From Dendrophyllia cribrosa (lineage: Eukaryota > Cnidaria > Anthozoa > Scleractinia > Dendrophylliidae): a stretch of DNA of 64,000 nt. Positions within the stretch are counted from its first letter, which is position 1; every line of letters starts with the position of its first letter. Location: the NCBI GenBank assembly GCA_024195265.1, contig JAJLRJ010000001.1, positions 6,158,857 to 6,222,856 on the forward strand, in the 5' to 3' direction. Positions 55,145 to 64,000 of this stretch are shown here, in pieces. Made by a program: the position numbers and the translations under genes. The notes beneath the pieces are model-generated. The model worked only from the letters and a program-made list of their open reading frames with translations. It was not told the origin of the DNA and did no database searches.

Positions 55145-57992
55145 ACACAAGTATTAGTGTGTGAAAAAATTGGCATATTTAAAGTATTGTTGAGACATTT
55201 TAGGTTATTTTATATCATTTTAATTTGTTTATGTATCTATAGACTACAGAAAGACTGAAGTCTTTCTGAAAACTAAACCAATGTATTAGTTATTTTCTGA
55301 TTTGATCAACACACACTTCCTTTTGATCCTGCATATAGACAAAAGAGGTGTAAAAACTAAACTAGGGGGAGTGAATTGTCATAGCATGGCTTTTGTAATG
55401 ATTGATTCTTGCAAACAGGTTTCATTTTCCTGTTATTATAAAGTTAGACCTCATTTTATCACTACAGTAATTAGTAATTTTTGCAGCATTTTCTGTTAGA
55501 AAGGATCACGTATCAAACTAACCTACCAGTAACAGTCAAGTTACTGTAGGTTAAATGGATGCAAAAATTGTTCTTTAAATACACAGGACTTTTATCTGTA
55601 TGTTTTAGGGATAATTTTGTTTCTTGGGGCAAACAGACTAACCCTGTACATCCATGGAATATTTATCCATTCACTACCAGAATTAAACGTTTAGTCGTGT
55701 GTTCTGCTTCGAACATTCAAGGCTGTGGATCAAATCCTAAAGTGCGACTATTCTAATGAAAGCTATTAAGCAGTACTTTCCTGTGGTTCTTGTACCGCAG
55801 GAAAGTACAACTCGATAGTTTTCTTTCATTTGAATGGTCACACGGTAACTTTACTAGAGGTATGTAAAATTCCAGATACGAACGGGTTGAAACAGGTTGA
55901 AAAAGCTCGTCAATATATTACAATGGTTTTATGAGGATGATCGCTAACGTATTTTTTTAAAAGCTCGTTGTTGACAAGCAATTAGGTCTAGTAAATGTTA
56001 AACCGCCGAGAGTTTTTTCAAGCCCTTTGCGAAGCGATGACATCAGTACTTGTCAACAAGAGCTTTTTTCTAACGGCTGGTTTATTTATATGCGGTCTTA
56101 ATTTAAAATATAGGGTTTAAAAATCGATGAACAAGAGTTCTCTTGTATAAAACTATACATTTTTTTTCCAACTGGCCCCTAGCGCATTGTGGGATGCGGT
56201 CTCAAATGGGGTGGGGAGGGCGGGGGTTCAGTTTATTTTAGATAGATATTGCATTTTCTTGTATATTCAATCCTTTAATTCACGGCGGCATTAATTTCCA
56301 TCATTGCATTACAAATCTCCCCTTTGTCCGTTGCAAAACGCTTTGGAGAAAAATTTAACCAAAGAATAACCTCAATTTAGCCCTTTTCCGGGGGTATGTT
56401 GTTAATCTACGCTTGTGTAATTTGTTGCGTGACATTCGAGTTGTAGTCACGCAAGTGTTTGCTGAGGAGCGATCACGCGCCGCGAAACTAATGGAAGGTC
56501 TCCAAACTTGTAGAATTCTAAACGTTTTGTATTTTTTACGTAAAATTCTATTTTGACGAGATTGCAAGGAATGGTTGTTCGTGTTAGGAGTATTAGTTTT
56601 ACACACTTTTATTCTGTGCTGATGTAATGGTCAGTGTTTTTAGAATTACAACATCCGTCCTGTAATAAACTTCAAATTGATTACCGTCCTTGACCGCCTG
56701 TGTTTTTTATCGTCAGTAAGCTCTGCGTTTTGAATCGTCGGTATCCTGAAAGTTTGTTCCAGGTTCTAAAACAAAATTATGTGAACATGAAAATAAAATG
56801 CGCACAAGTCTCCACACGTTTTCCGAGAGACTGAATCAAAAGCAAAGGCTCCTGCGATACGAAACAACTTTCGGACTCTCCCCTATCCTACGCGTTTTAC
56901 TCTTCCGCCCCCCCCCCCCCCCCCCCCCCCTTTCCAAACCCTCTGCGGCCAACTTCCCATCCCCCTCCCTGCGTCGCCGTTCCAATGGAAACGAGCAAAA
57001 TATATGCGCAAACTTTATTTACAGCCGATGGATGAATGGACTGAAAATTTGAACGAAGTTAAACTGCCTACAGTGCGAGGGTCGTCACTAGCCTGTGTAA
57101 CAGGCGCTTTGGCGGATCCGAGCGCGAGTCTGCGACTCTGCGTTTTTCGTTTTTCGCGTTTTCTTACTTATAGTAAAGAGACTCAGATGTAAAGAAATCA
57201 TCAAAACCGAGGGAAGAAGAAGCACTTCTCTAGTTTTCTTCCGGTGTACGGACAATTTGGCTTTGCCTTTTTTGGTAGGTGCCTCGCCACTGCATGTGTT
57301 TTTGCAACACGCTTTCAGATACCGATCTTTTAACACTTGCTACATTTAAACACCGTACTGCCATCATCTTCGTTCTCGCGTTCATCTTCGTCTTCACTGT
57401 CTTCTGCCTCTACAGCCTCTACCGGGTTTATCACCCTCTCCGTCGTCTTCTAAAAGTTCTGCCAAATCGTCTTCATCCCACTCCTCAAAAAAACTCTTCA
57501 ATATCCATAGTTTTTAATGTCACTTACAATGTAAACAAACTTGCCGCAAAAAATTTAGCTCGCCACAAATTTCCATTATGTTGGAATCGATCACGTGATA
57601 TACGTTTCCTATCCAGTCTCTTTACTATCCATGCTTTCATCACGTTTGGTGATTTTTTTCTTTTTATTTCAAAATAATCATGAAAACACGATATATCAGC
57701 CGGGAAACAGTCCTTTCAGTTAAACGCACCAGATTATAGCTTGCCACATACCTGGCTCAAAGGAAAAGTTATTTTAAAAAATCCAAGCCCCAATAAAAAA
57801 AGGTTGAAGTAAACAACAAGCTTATTTTCGAATTTCATTGTTCTGCGTCAGCGCACGAACGTATGACGCATTGACTTGCGCGCGCGCTTTGGAGCTGATT
57901 GTGATGTCGTATGCACGCATGTTTTGTCTTTTAAATGTAAATCAGCGTATAACCAACGTTTCTCCGATAAAACACGAGAGAGAGACAACACA
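55145..57992. other. Spacer between NSD and the 196-aa gene
   Basis: NSD 3' UTR and intergenic DNA. It includes a fold-back copy of the GTTCTAACTTTTGAG-family repeat (about 55690-55845), a hairpin (AAGCTCGTTGTTGACAAG / CTTGTCAACAAGAGCTT, 55961-56065), a C-homopolymer at about 56909-56932, and the frameshifted remnant at 57330-57508. A CpG-rich stretch at about 57840-57900 precedes the next gene and may be its promoter. No intact gene seen. Confidence 0.4.
57330..57508 (-). pseudogene. Frameshifted acidic ORF remnant
   Basis: From an ATG at 57508 the frame reads MDIEEFF and breaks in a run of seven T. It continues one frame over as EEWDEDDLAELLEDDGEGDK and shifts again near 57424 into VEAVEAEDSEDEDERENEDD, then GSTVFKCSKC and a stop. 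The amino-acid texture is continuous across both shifts, so this looks like one acidic N-terminus damaged by two single-base changes. The parent is not recognised; the CxxC ending suggests a zinc-finger or transposon protein. It could be chance low complexity. Confidence 0.35.
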
Positions 57993-60659
57993 ATGAGTTA
58001 TTTTCCAAATCATTCCTATTTCGGCCAATATTATTTCAATCCGCAGTGGATCCAGGCTCCTGAGGGCAATCCGCCTTCCGTTGTCTATAACAATGTTGTT
58101 AATTTTACAGTTGGACCCGATGGCACGCATTATTTTCATCAAACGTACAGTGGTCAGTTTGTTGCTCCGCCAGGTCCGACAGCTGATTCGAAAACGGTAA
58201 GACATCGTCCTTTACATCCTGCTACTAAAAGATTAGTACAATCAACTCTCGGTATAACGGACACCTTCGAGACCACGATTGATGTCCGTTAAAGCGGGAA
58301 TTTAATGCTGGCGTGTGGCGAGGTGTTCGCAAGGCGAGCATGTTGCCAATACTTACAGATTTCTGAGCAACTGCATCACTTTAAGGAATTAATATTCATT
58401 ACTGGGTGCCATTAACAAACTTGAGTTAATTAAGCTCATGCATATAAGTTGAGTATATATTATCTACACAAGCAAGAATTATAATGTGAAAAAGCAAATT
58501 ACCCGTGTACGGGACCCTTTCGATGATAAGTTTTTGAAATCCTATTTTATTTCGAGACCGTTCAGTGTGGATATGTTAATTGAACCAAATCAAATTTGTG
58601 ATTTGTTGGTCGTTACATTTTTCTTTTCTGTTTGCTTTATTGTTTCGCGTCATTTAGTTTTTTATGAAAACGGATCCAGTTTCTCAGCCGCTCTCTTCAC
58701 CATTGAACCATAACAATCAGACTACGTATTTTTTTCTTAAAATTTCGCATGTCTTAATCTAACAACATTTTTTATTCGTTAAATCACTAAACAAAGAACA
58801 CTGCACCACCTTCCTACGACGAAGCAGTTAATCCTGACAAAGGGAAAGCCTCTGGATCTGGTAACACCGAATTTAAACAAAAACGGCAGAAAGGAAAAAG
58901 CAAGAACGACAAAACGACACCAGAGGCTGGAGCACAGGAGAAATATTCATCTGACGAAGATGTGTGGGCCACTGAAGATGAAGATAACGAAGGCATCGAC
59001 TCGGACAGCTCACAGGACGATTGCAACACCAGTCGCTCGGTAAGTCATTGTGCGCGATGGGGCAAGTCTTGAAAGTAATTTCGTTTGTGATTGGTTAAAA
59101 ACAAACCCGTGCCACTTTCTCAATCACTTGATCATGTTGATATACCCGCATCCATTTTCCTGCGCTTGGCATCGGCTACATGTATTGGTTTTTTCGAATT
59201 CTGACTCATTGCGTTGTTTCCGTCTGCGATTATTGGCCAGGGCGAATACTTTGGTTTTGGGTTTATGGCAATCAATTGCATTGCTTAATTTCAGCCGGTA
59301 TCCACTACTAATACTGCTACATGCGATAGAGCGCGCAACGTTTTAAAAGTAAAATGTGATTCTACTTTTTAGCAATATTTTCAAGGGTGAAACAATTTGC
59401 AATATTATTGCGCGCAATGTCACTCAGTTAAACTTGGCCGAATGACTGAATTGCAGAGTACACCCCACCCCTAAAATTCTTGCGTCTAAAAGTCCGGTCA
59501 AACGAACGCAATATTTCAACGCAACATCTTGCAAAATTGTTGTGCCCAACGTGTTAACACGCGTTTGGCCACCCTGTTGCAACATGTTGGATCAAATTTG
59601 ACTATTTTCAAACTTGATCCAACACCATCCAAATAAGTTGCAACATGTTGCGCGCGTTTGGCCAGCTCCTTCACAACACGATCCAACAATGTTGCAAGAT
59701 GTTGCATTTGAGGCCCCGTTTACACGGGTCCGGACAAATTTTTGCACGGACGAATTTTGTTCCTAGACCACGTGTTTACATGGATCCGTGCAAATTCTGT
59801 TACAGATTGCAGTGGTGTTTACACGGAACTTGCACACTTAGCCGTTCAAAAATTCGTCCAGTTCCGCCGGTCCCGTGTAAACGCAAGGTGGAACCGTGCA
59901 AGTTTTTGTCCGGACCCGTGTAAACGGGGCCTTAAATGTTGCGTTCGTTTGGCCGGGCCTGAATATTGACAAAGAATTAATTATGTTTGTGAACCATACA
60001 CCACTTTCATAATGGCGGCCGATTTATTTATTCTTTTATATGTATGTTAATTAGCCTCACCGGCCTCGTTTTAGAGTAAAAATTCTTTTGAATTTTGCAC
60101 ATGTTACCGAGGCCAGTGAGGCTAATTAACATACATATAAAAGAATAAATAAATCAGCCGCCATTATGAAAGTGGTGTATTGCGCGCAATAATTTCAACG
60201 TGTGCACTTTGTGTGCAATAGCGTAGCACAAAAATCAAAATCGTTAAAATCGCCTGTGTTACAGCACACGGACGATTTTTAACGTAGTACTGTGTTGCAA
60301 CAAAATGCTTCAAGATTTTAAGACATTAAAAAAACTTGCAACATTTTACCACAAGATGTTGCGTTAAACTGAATTATCCGCGAACTTTACAGTGTTAAAA
60401 CCGTCTTGTGTAACCCCTGGTTTTTCGCGTCTTTTTTTCTGCATCGCGAAAACAAGTAAGAAAATTGTGAATTGTATTTTACGATTCAAAATGGTTTTTT
60501 TTTTGGCTATTTTAGCGAGTTTACCCCAGGGAAAGACGTCGTCGAGTCTACAACAAAAGGGACGATTCTCCCAGTTCTCCTCGAAGAGAAACGGATGCGC
60601 GTTCAACGATCGTGTCCCTGGTACCTAGGGAATTTCAGGGTTTTTTGACGAACAACTGA
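57993..60659 (+). CDS. Unrecognised 196-aa protein with a PPxY motif
   Basis: Three exons, 57993-58196, 58797-59039 and 60516-60659 (591 nt, all phase 0, GT-AG; AATAAA at 60836-60841). No known family. The N-terminal exon is rich in Tyr, Phe and Asn (NHSYFGQYYFNPQW; VVNFTVGPDGTHYFHQTYSG). Exon 2 begins TAPPSYDEAV, a PPxY motif of the kind bound by WW domains of NEDD4-type ligases. It continues into a basic segment (KQKRQKGKSKNDK) and an acidic one (SSDEDVWATEDEDNEG). Exon 3 is Arg-rich (RVYPRERRRVYNKRDD). No signal peptide or membrane helix. Mostly disordered; an adaptor or nuclear regulator is possible, but this is a guess. Intron 2 contains several MITEs. Convergent with SFXN5. Confidence 0.6.
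59082..59290. repeat. Dispersed repeat, copy 1 (also 62332-62545)
   Basis: Shares with 62332-62545 the ordered blocks GTGATTGG(T/C)TAAAA, GCCACTTTCTCAA, CGCTTGGC, GACATGTATT/TACATGTATT and ACTTTGGTTTGGGTTTTA-like ends. The two copies are diverged but collinear. One lies in the 196-aa gene, the other in SFXN5. No ORF. Confidence 0.6.
59491..59960. mobile_element. TIR element (AGTCCGGTCAAACGAACGC ends) with nested MITE
   Basis: The ends AGTCCGGTCAAACGAACGC and GCGTTCGTTTGGCCGGGCCT are inverted repeats. The interior carries many CAACATGTTGC/GCAACATCTTG copies in both orientations. It is interrupted by the element at 59711-59933. Intron 2 of the 196-aa gene. Confidence 0.8.
59711..59933. mobile_element. 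Nested MITE (GGCCCCGTTTACACGGGTCC ends)
   Basis: The arms start GGCCCCGTTTACACGGGTCC and continue to TTGCACGG. The right arm ends GGACCCGTGTAAACGGGGCC. It is inserted between GCATTTGA and TTAAATGT, splitting the outer element. Internally the GTTTACA(C/T)GG motif recurs. Confidence 0.85.
59997..60179. repeat. Hairpin MITE (TACACCACTTTCATAATGGC ends)
   Basis: TACACCACTTTCATAATGGC, then GGCCGATTTATTTATTCTTT, is mirrored by GCCGCCATTATGAAAGTGGT plus GTA. The arms are about 75 bp around a short loop, with TA at both tips. 36 bp from the previous element. Confidence 0.85.
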
Positions 60660-61205
60660 ATTGTAATTCTTTAACGAATTCACGCGGTGAACTTTCAGCT
60701 TTCCGTTGATGGCCTCGGCAAGAGGGATAAGTCGCTAAGCTTGCCACACAAATAAGCCACTTCTGAGCTTTATTTTTATCATAATACAATTTTCCAGCAG
60801 GAAAATGTTTGTTTTATTCTCTTAAATATGTTGTAAATAAAAGAGAATTATTGAGTGAAATAAAATGGACCACTGTCCCCCAGCGCCCTTGCTTGTATTA
60901 GTTCATAGTTTTTATGTCGTACAAAGGCAGGAATTGATTGTTAATGTCTTTCAGGTATAGAACCTTTTTGTTTTTGTTTGTCTGTTCTTTATTTCTTCTG
61001 CGTGTTTTATATATAGTTTTCAATTTCAATGCTCTAAGAGCTGACTACATTTTATTCATATGAAAATCTCTAGTGACAAAAGGAATTATAGTACATTTAT
61101 AGTGAGTTGGAAAAGCTAAAATGCATTGAATATTGCTACAAATTTAGATATTGTTATACTAATTCGAATTTCAAAACCCCGTATTTCAATTGATATCAGG
61201 GAGTT
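60660..61205. other. Tail-to-tail 3' flanks of the 196-aa gene and SFXN5
   Basis: Holds AATAAA for the plus-strand gene (60836-60841) and, on the minus strand, AATAAA at 61056-61051 for SFXN5. No other feature seen. Confidence 0.6.
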
Positions 61206-63620
61206 TCAAAGTCCTTTGTTGTAGAAAAGCGTTGACTCTTTGGTTTTCATCTGAATTTCAGACTCGAGTTCAGACGGCGAAACCTGAAATATCAAAAACA
61301 AAAACAACAAAAAATTACATTCATTTTTACCGATACTTTGTTGTTTTTCCCAAACCCTGGCGTAAGAGAAAATTGTTTTTAGCAACCTCAAAACTTATAC
61401 CCCATTCACACCAACGCTTTAACATGTTTAAATGTTGTTTAGTTTAAAACAGGTTTAGAAAAATACCTCCTAACCTCGCGTAATATTTGGAGTGAAATCT
61501 TTACTAAAAGAAACTTTATTGACTTTATTACCATTCCAGGTAGTTTGAGTCATATACATTTCAAAACGTCCAAGATAGAGGCTAAAAACGTAGTTAAACT
61601 AAACAATATTTAAACATGTTTAACCCTTGGTGTGAATGGCGCATTAGCTTCTCATTTCGCGAATCTCGCATTTGACGTTTGCTGTAACTTCAGTGTGCGT
61701 AACCTCGTTTCACAGTCGGTCCTCTCTTTTCCTCCCTCAAGAATAAACCCTAAGAACGAGTGAGGTTTGTGGAAATTTGCCGTGTGAAAACACGAGATTG
61801 CCAAAGCCGGTTTTGTTTGCCGTGTGAAGGCACCTTTTCGCGAAACAGTTTCCGTCACAGATGACGTCGCTAAGCATAAACTATATCATTTACACTATGA
61901 TCCGCTTACCTGGGATGTCTGACGAAAGAGAGCGATAGTGAGTGGAAGTGCAAACCCAAACGCAGCAACACAGACCAGCGCTTGGACAGGAAGGTGAAGT
62001 CTAGGACGGGACATCATAAACTTCGTTCTGTATTGAGAGAAAAAAAAGTTGTGCTTGAGGTGCGGTGATAAAGTGGACTGCGGGTCAAACTTCAGAGCGG
62101 CAGGTCGATGGATCGGACGTCCGTTGAACTATCAACACTTTGCACTTTCGCCTGTTATATCATGAGAATCAGTTACCTTTCTAAAAGCTGCATGGCAAAC
62201 GGTGGAATGACCAAAACAGGAAGCGGGAGAAGCACTCGAGTTAAAGTTGTTTCAAACACCGCCTAAAAACAAAAACGGCATCTCAATTGAGTGTCGAAAG
62301 TAATTACACAATTGCTTTGGTTTTGCATTGCTACGCTTTGTGATTGGCTAAAAAATCTCGCGCCACTTTCTCAACCAATCAGAAGTAAATCCAAAACCAA
62401 TCGTGACTTGCTCGCACGCGTTTTCCCGCGCTTGGCGCTGGTGACATGTATTTGCTTCGAGCTCTGATTGGTAGTGATTGGTTTATTAGATTGTTTACGA
62501 CAGCTGTGATTGGTCAGAGTAATGACTTTGGTTTGGGTTTTACGACACTCGGATGAAATTCCTCAGTATTGCACTGCGCATAACACACGTAATTCGCAAC
62601 ATCGGCAGCATTAAAACATGGCTGCTTTTTTGGCCGGAAACCTCACCAGGCATAAAAATGGGCGCTTCATAAAATCATCAGTGAAAAAAAGAACTGAAAT
62701 TTTGTTTCAAGATCTAGAGAGAAAAAGAAAATCAAACGACAGTGTAAGCGCCTGCAAGGCCTGCAAGCTCGTTAGAAAATACGACTGTCTTTTTCTCTCT
62801 AACGAGCATGGTGACCTATATTTTTTATTGCATCATTTTGATGCTTTTTAAGTTAAAAAAGTTAAAAAAAAATTCCTCAACAGGAAAAAAAGATATCGCT
62901 AAAAACGTTCTCAAATCAGTTACTCGTGGGAGCAAATTGATGACCTTGAAAACATGGACGCGAGGAATGTTTTGAGTCCGTGTCATTTGAAGATGTGTGA
63001 CTTTTTTATAACATAAATGGGGCAACATTGGTCCATCATATCTCTTTACCGAGCATGGTGACCTATCTTTCTTATTGAATTTTTCGAAACAACTTATGGT
63101 AGGGAGCTGTTAGGGAAAATTTTAAAATAATCGTTCGACAACTTTTATTTCTGAGGAATCACCTTAATAAAGTTTATAATTGCGATTGAGCCTGAACGAA
63201 AATTATTCTCATTACGGTGTGTTTTTAAAAATTCACAATTGACTACTCCCAACATAAGGCCTTGGTTGTTTTCCGGCTATCTGAAACTGTTGTTCAAACG
63301 AAACGAAAACATTTCATCGTGTTTTACGTGAAAAAATACTCGCGATTTTTTGTAGTTTTTTTGGGGCAGTCTCGTCCGGAAATTTCTGCGCCCGGCCTGA
63401 TTTTGTCGGTTCCTCGCTGGATTGGAGCGGTGATGCACATGACTGGAAAACACACGAAAAGGGAGACGCGCAACGGCATATACAGTTTTCAATCTCAATT
63501 TTACCTTTTGAGCTGCTATTTTTGATATTCCTACAACATTCCCATCTTTATCTTTCACCTCAATCCCTGTGAACAACTCATGATTTCTCATAAGGACCAC
63601 GTTACAGATGTTTGCAGTAG
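61206..63620 (-). CDS. SFXN5: Sideroflexin-5 (3' four exons, partial)
   Basis: A mitochondrial inner-membrane carrier of the sideroflexin family; paralogue SFXN1 carries serine, and SFXN5 is linked to citrate/amino-acid transport. Exons in transcript order: 63620-63505, 62262-62177, 62027-61910 and 61283-61206, with matching phases. They encode ANICNVVLMRNHELFTGIEV and DKDGNVVGISKIAAQK; then LTRVLLPLPVLVIPPFAM; then RPRLHLPVQALVCVAAFGFA with LPLTIALF (transmembrane); and the C-terminus PSELESEIQMKT...FYNKGL. The YNKGL ending is diagnostic of sideroflexins. RPRL-LPVQ-LVC-AAFG matches SFXN5 better than SFXN1-3. The 5' half lies beyond position 64000. Confidence 0.92.
62332..62545. repeat. Dispersed repeat, copy 2
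   Basis: Diverged collinear copy of 59082-59290, with GTGATTGGCTAAAAAATC, CGCGCCACTTTCTCAACC and GGTGACATGTATTTG. It lies in the SFXN5 intron between the exons at 62262 and 63505. Confidence 0.55.
62618..62851 (+). CDS. Small ORF (77 aa), possible transposon-derived exon
   Basis: MAAFLAGNLTRHKNGRFIKS starts a basic frame with KKRTEILFQDLERKRKSNDS and two CxxC-like cysteines (ACKACKL). The texture is protein-like up to about 62760. It lies inside an SFXN5 intron on the opposite strand. The sequence AGCATGGTGACCTAT near its end (about 62807) recurs at about 63053, so it sits in a repeat. No family identified; it may be the 5' exon of a mobile-element gene or chance. Confidence 0.25.
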   Translation: MAAFLAGNLTRHKNGRFIKSSVKKRTEILFQDLERKRKSNDSVSACKACKLVRKYDCLFLSNEHGDLYFLLHHFDAF

Positions 63621-63769
63621 CTAGAAAACGAGATACAACAAAACAAGATGAAGAAAAAGAAAGCACATCAGATCTTTATTTGGGTATTAATCTACTAAAG
63701 AGGGCTCAAACCATCACCAGAGCACAACGGCAACTTGGGGATCTCGAGAGTTCGAAATGGCGGAATTTC

Positions 63770-63983
63770 GGGATGGACCATTTTATTTTTGTGGGGGGGG
63801 GTTGGGCATTTTTTCTGAGCATTTTTTTTCGTCTTGATGTCGTACAAGAATTTTTTTCGGGATTTTTCGATACTTTTTTTTTCCCTTGGCTTGCTGTGCA
63901 TGATTTTTTTCTACTTTTGCCGTGCAAGAATTTTTTTTTTGGTAATTGCCCAACCCCTCCTCAAAAATAAAATGGTCCGTCCC
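63770..63983. mobile_element. MITE (GGGATGGACCATTTTATTTT ends)
   Basis: GGGATGGACCATTTTATTTT, then TG and a G-run, is mirrored by CCTCAAAAATAAAATGGTCC, then GTCCC. The centre contains repeats of GAATTTTTTTC/CATGATTTTTTTC. It lies upstream of the SFXN5 exon at 63620, in an SFXN5 intron. Confidence 0.75.
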
Positions 63984-64000
63984 TTATAGGTTTCCTCAAG

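Noticed and set aside
56355..56606. 83-aa basic minus ORF, and an antisense plus frame with RVVVTQVFAEERSRAAK
   Set aside because: No splice context or family; the sequence style suggests a dispersed repeat.

Overview
This is nuclear DNA from an animal, most likely an anthozoan cnidarian (coral or sea-anemone type). That assignment is inferred from style, not proven: the genes are animal genes with short GT-AG exons, the DNA is AT-rich, and the introns and spacers are packed with inverted-repeat elements (MITEs) and long poly-G/poly-C runs. No prokaryotic operon, rRNA, tRNA or CRISPR array was seen.

Five conserved genes were rebuilt exon by exon, and every internal junction keeps the reading frame. 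From the left: (1) the 5' part of a TAF5/TAF5L-family transcription factor subunit (minus strand, 1904-4698, running out of the window to the left); (2) a complete single-domain hexokinase of 460 aa (plus, 6776-14327, six coding exons); (3) the ER SNARE BNIP1/SEC20 of 232 aa (minus, 18446-35367, five exons, first intron about 14.4 kb); (4) an NSD-family histone H3K36 methyltransferase of 1261 aa (plus, 35829-55144, eight exons), head to head with BNIP1 across 461 bp; (5) the 3' half of sideroflexin SFXN5 (minus, 61206-63620, continuing to the right). Between NSD and SFXN5 lies an unrecognised three-exon gene for a 196-aa PPxY-containing protein (plus, 57993-60659).

The most unusual region is 23.7-33.1 kb, inside BNIP1 intron 1 and on the opposite strand. 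Two single-exon genes (289 and 320 aa) look like diverged paralogues of each other, with a ubiquitin-like N-terminus, a shared helical motif and a coiled-coil tail. They are followed by a three-exon gene of 1511 aa that joins an OTU-type protease domain, a candidate DDE integrase/transposase core, two SAP DNA-binding motifs and a C-terminal Tudor/chromo-like domain. I read this as a large autonomous mobile element, or a domesticated descendant, that carries its own ubiquitin-handling proteins. No terminal repeats bounding the whole cluster were found.

Nearly all the remaining sequence is mobile-element debris. There are more than twenty inverted-repeat elements, several nested in one another, a LINE 3' end and a 33-bp minisatellite. 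The NSD gene also has a candidate alternative last exon that would remove its C-terminal zinc-finger module.
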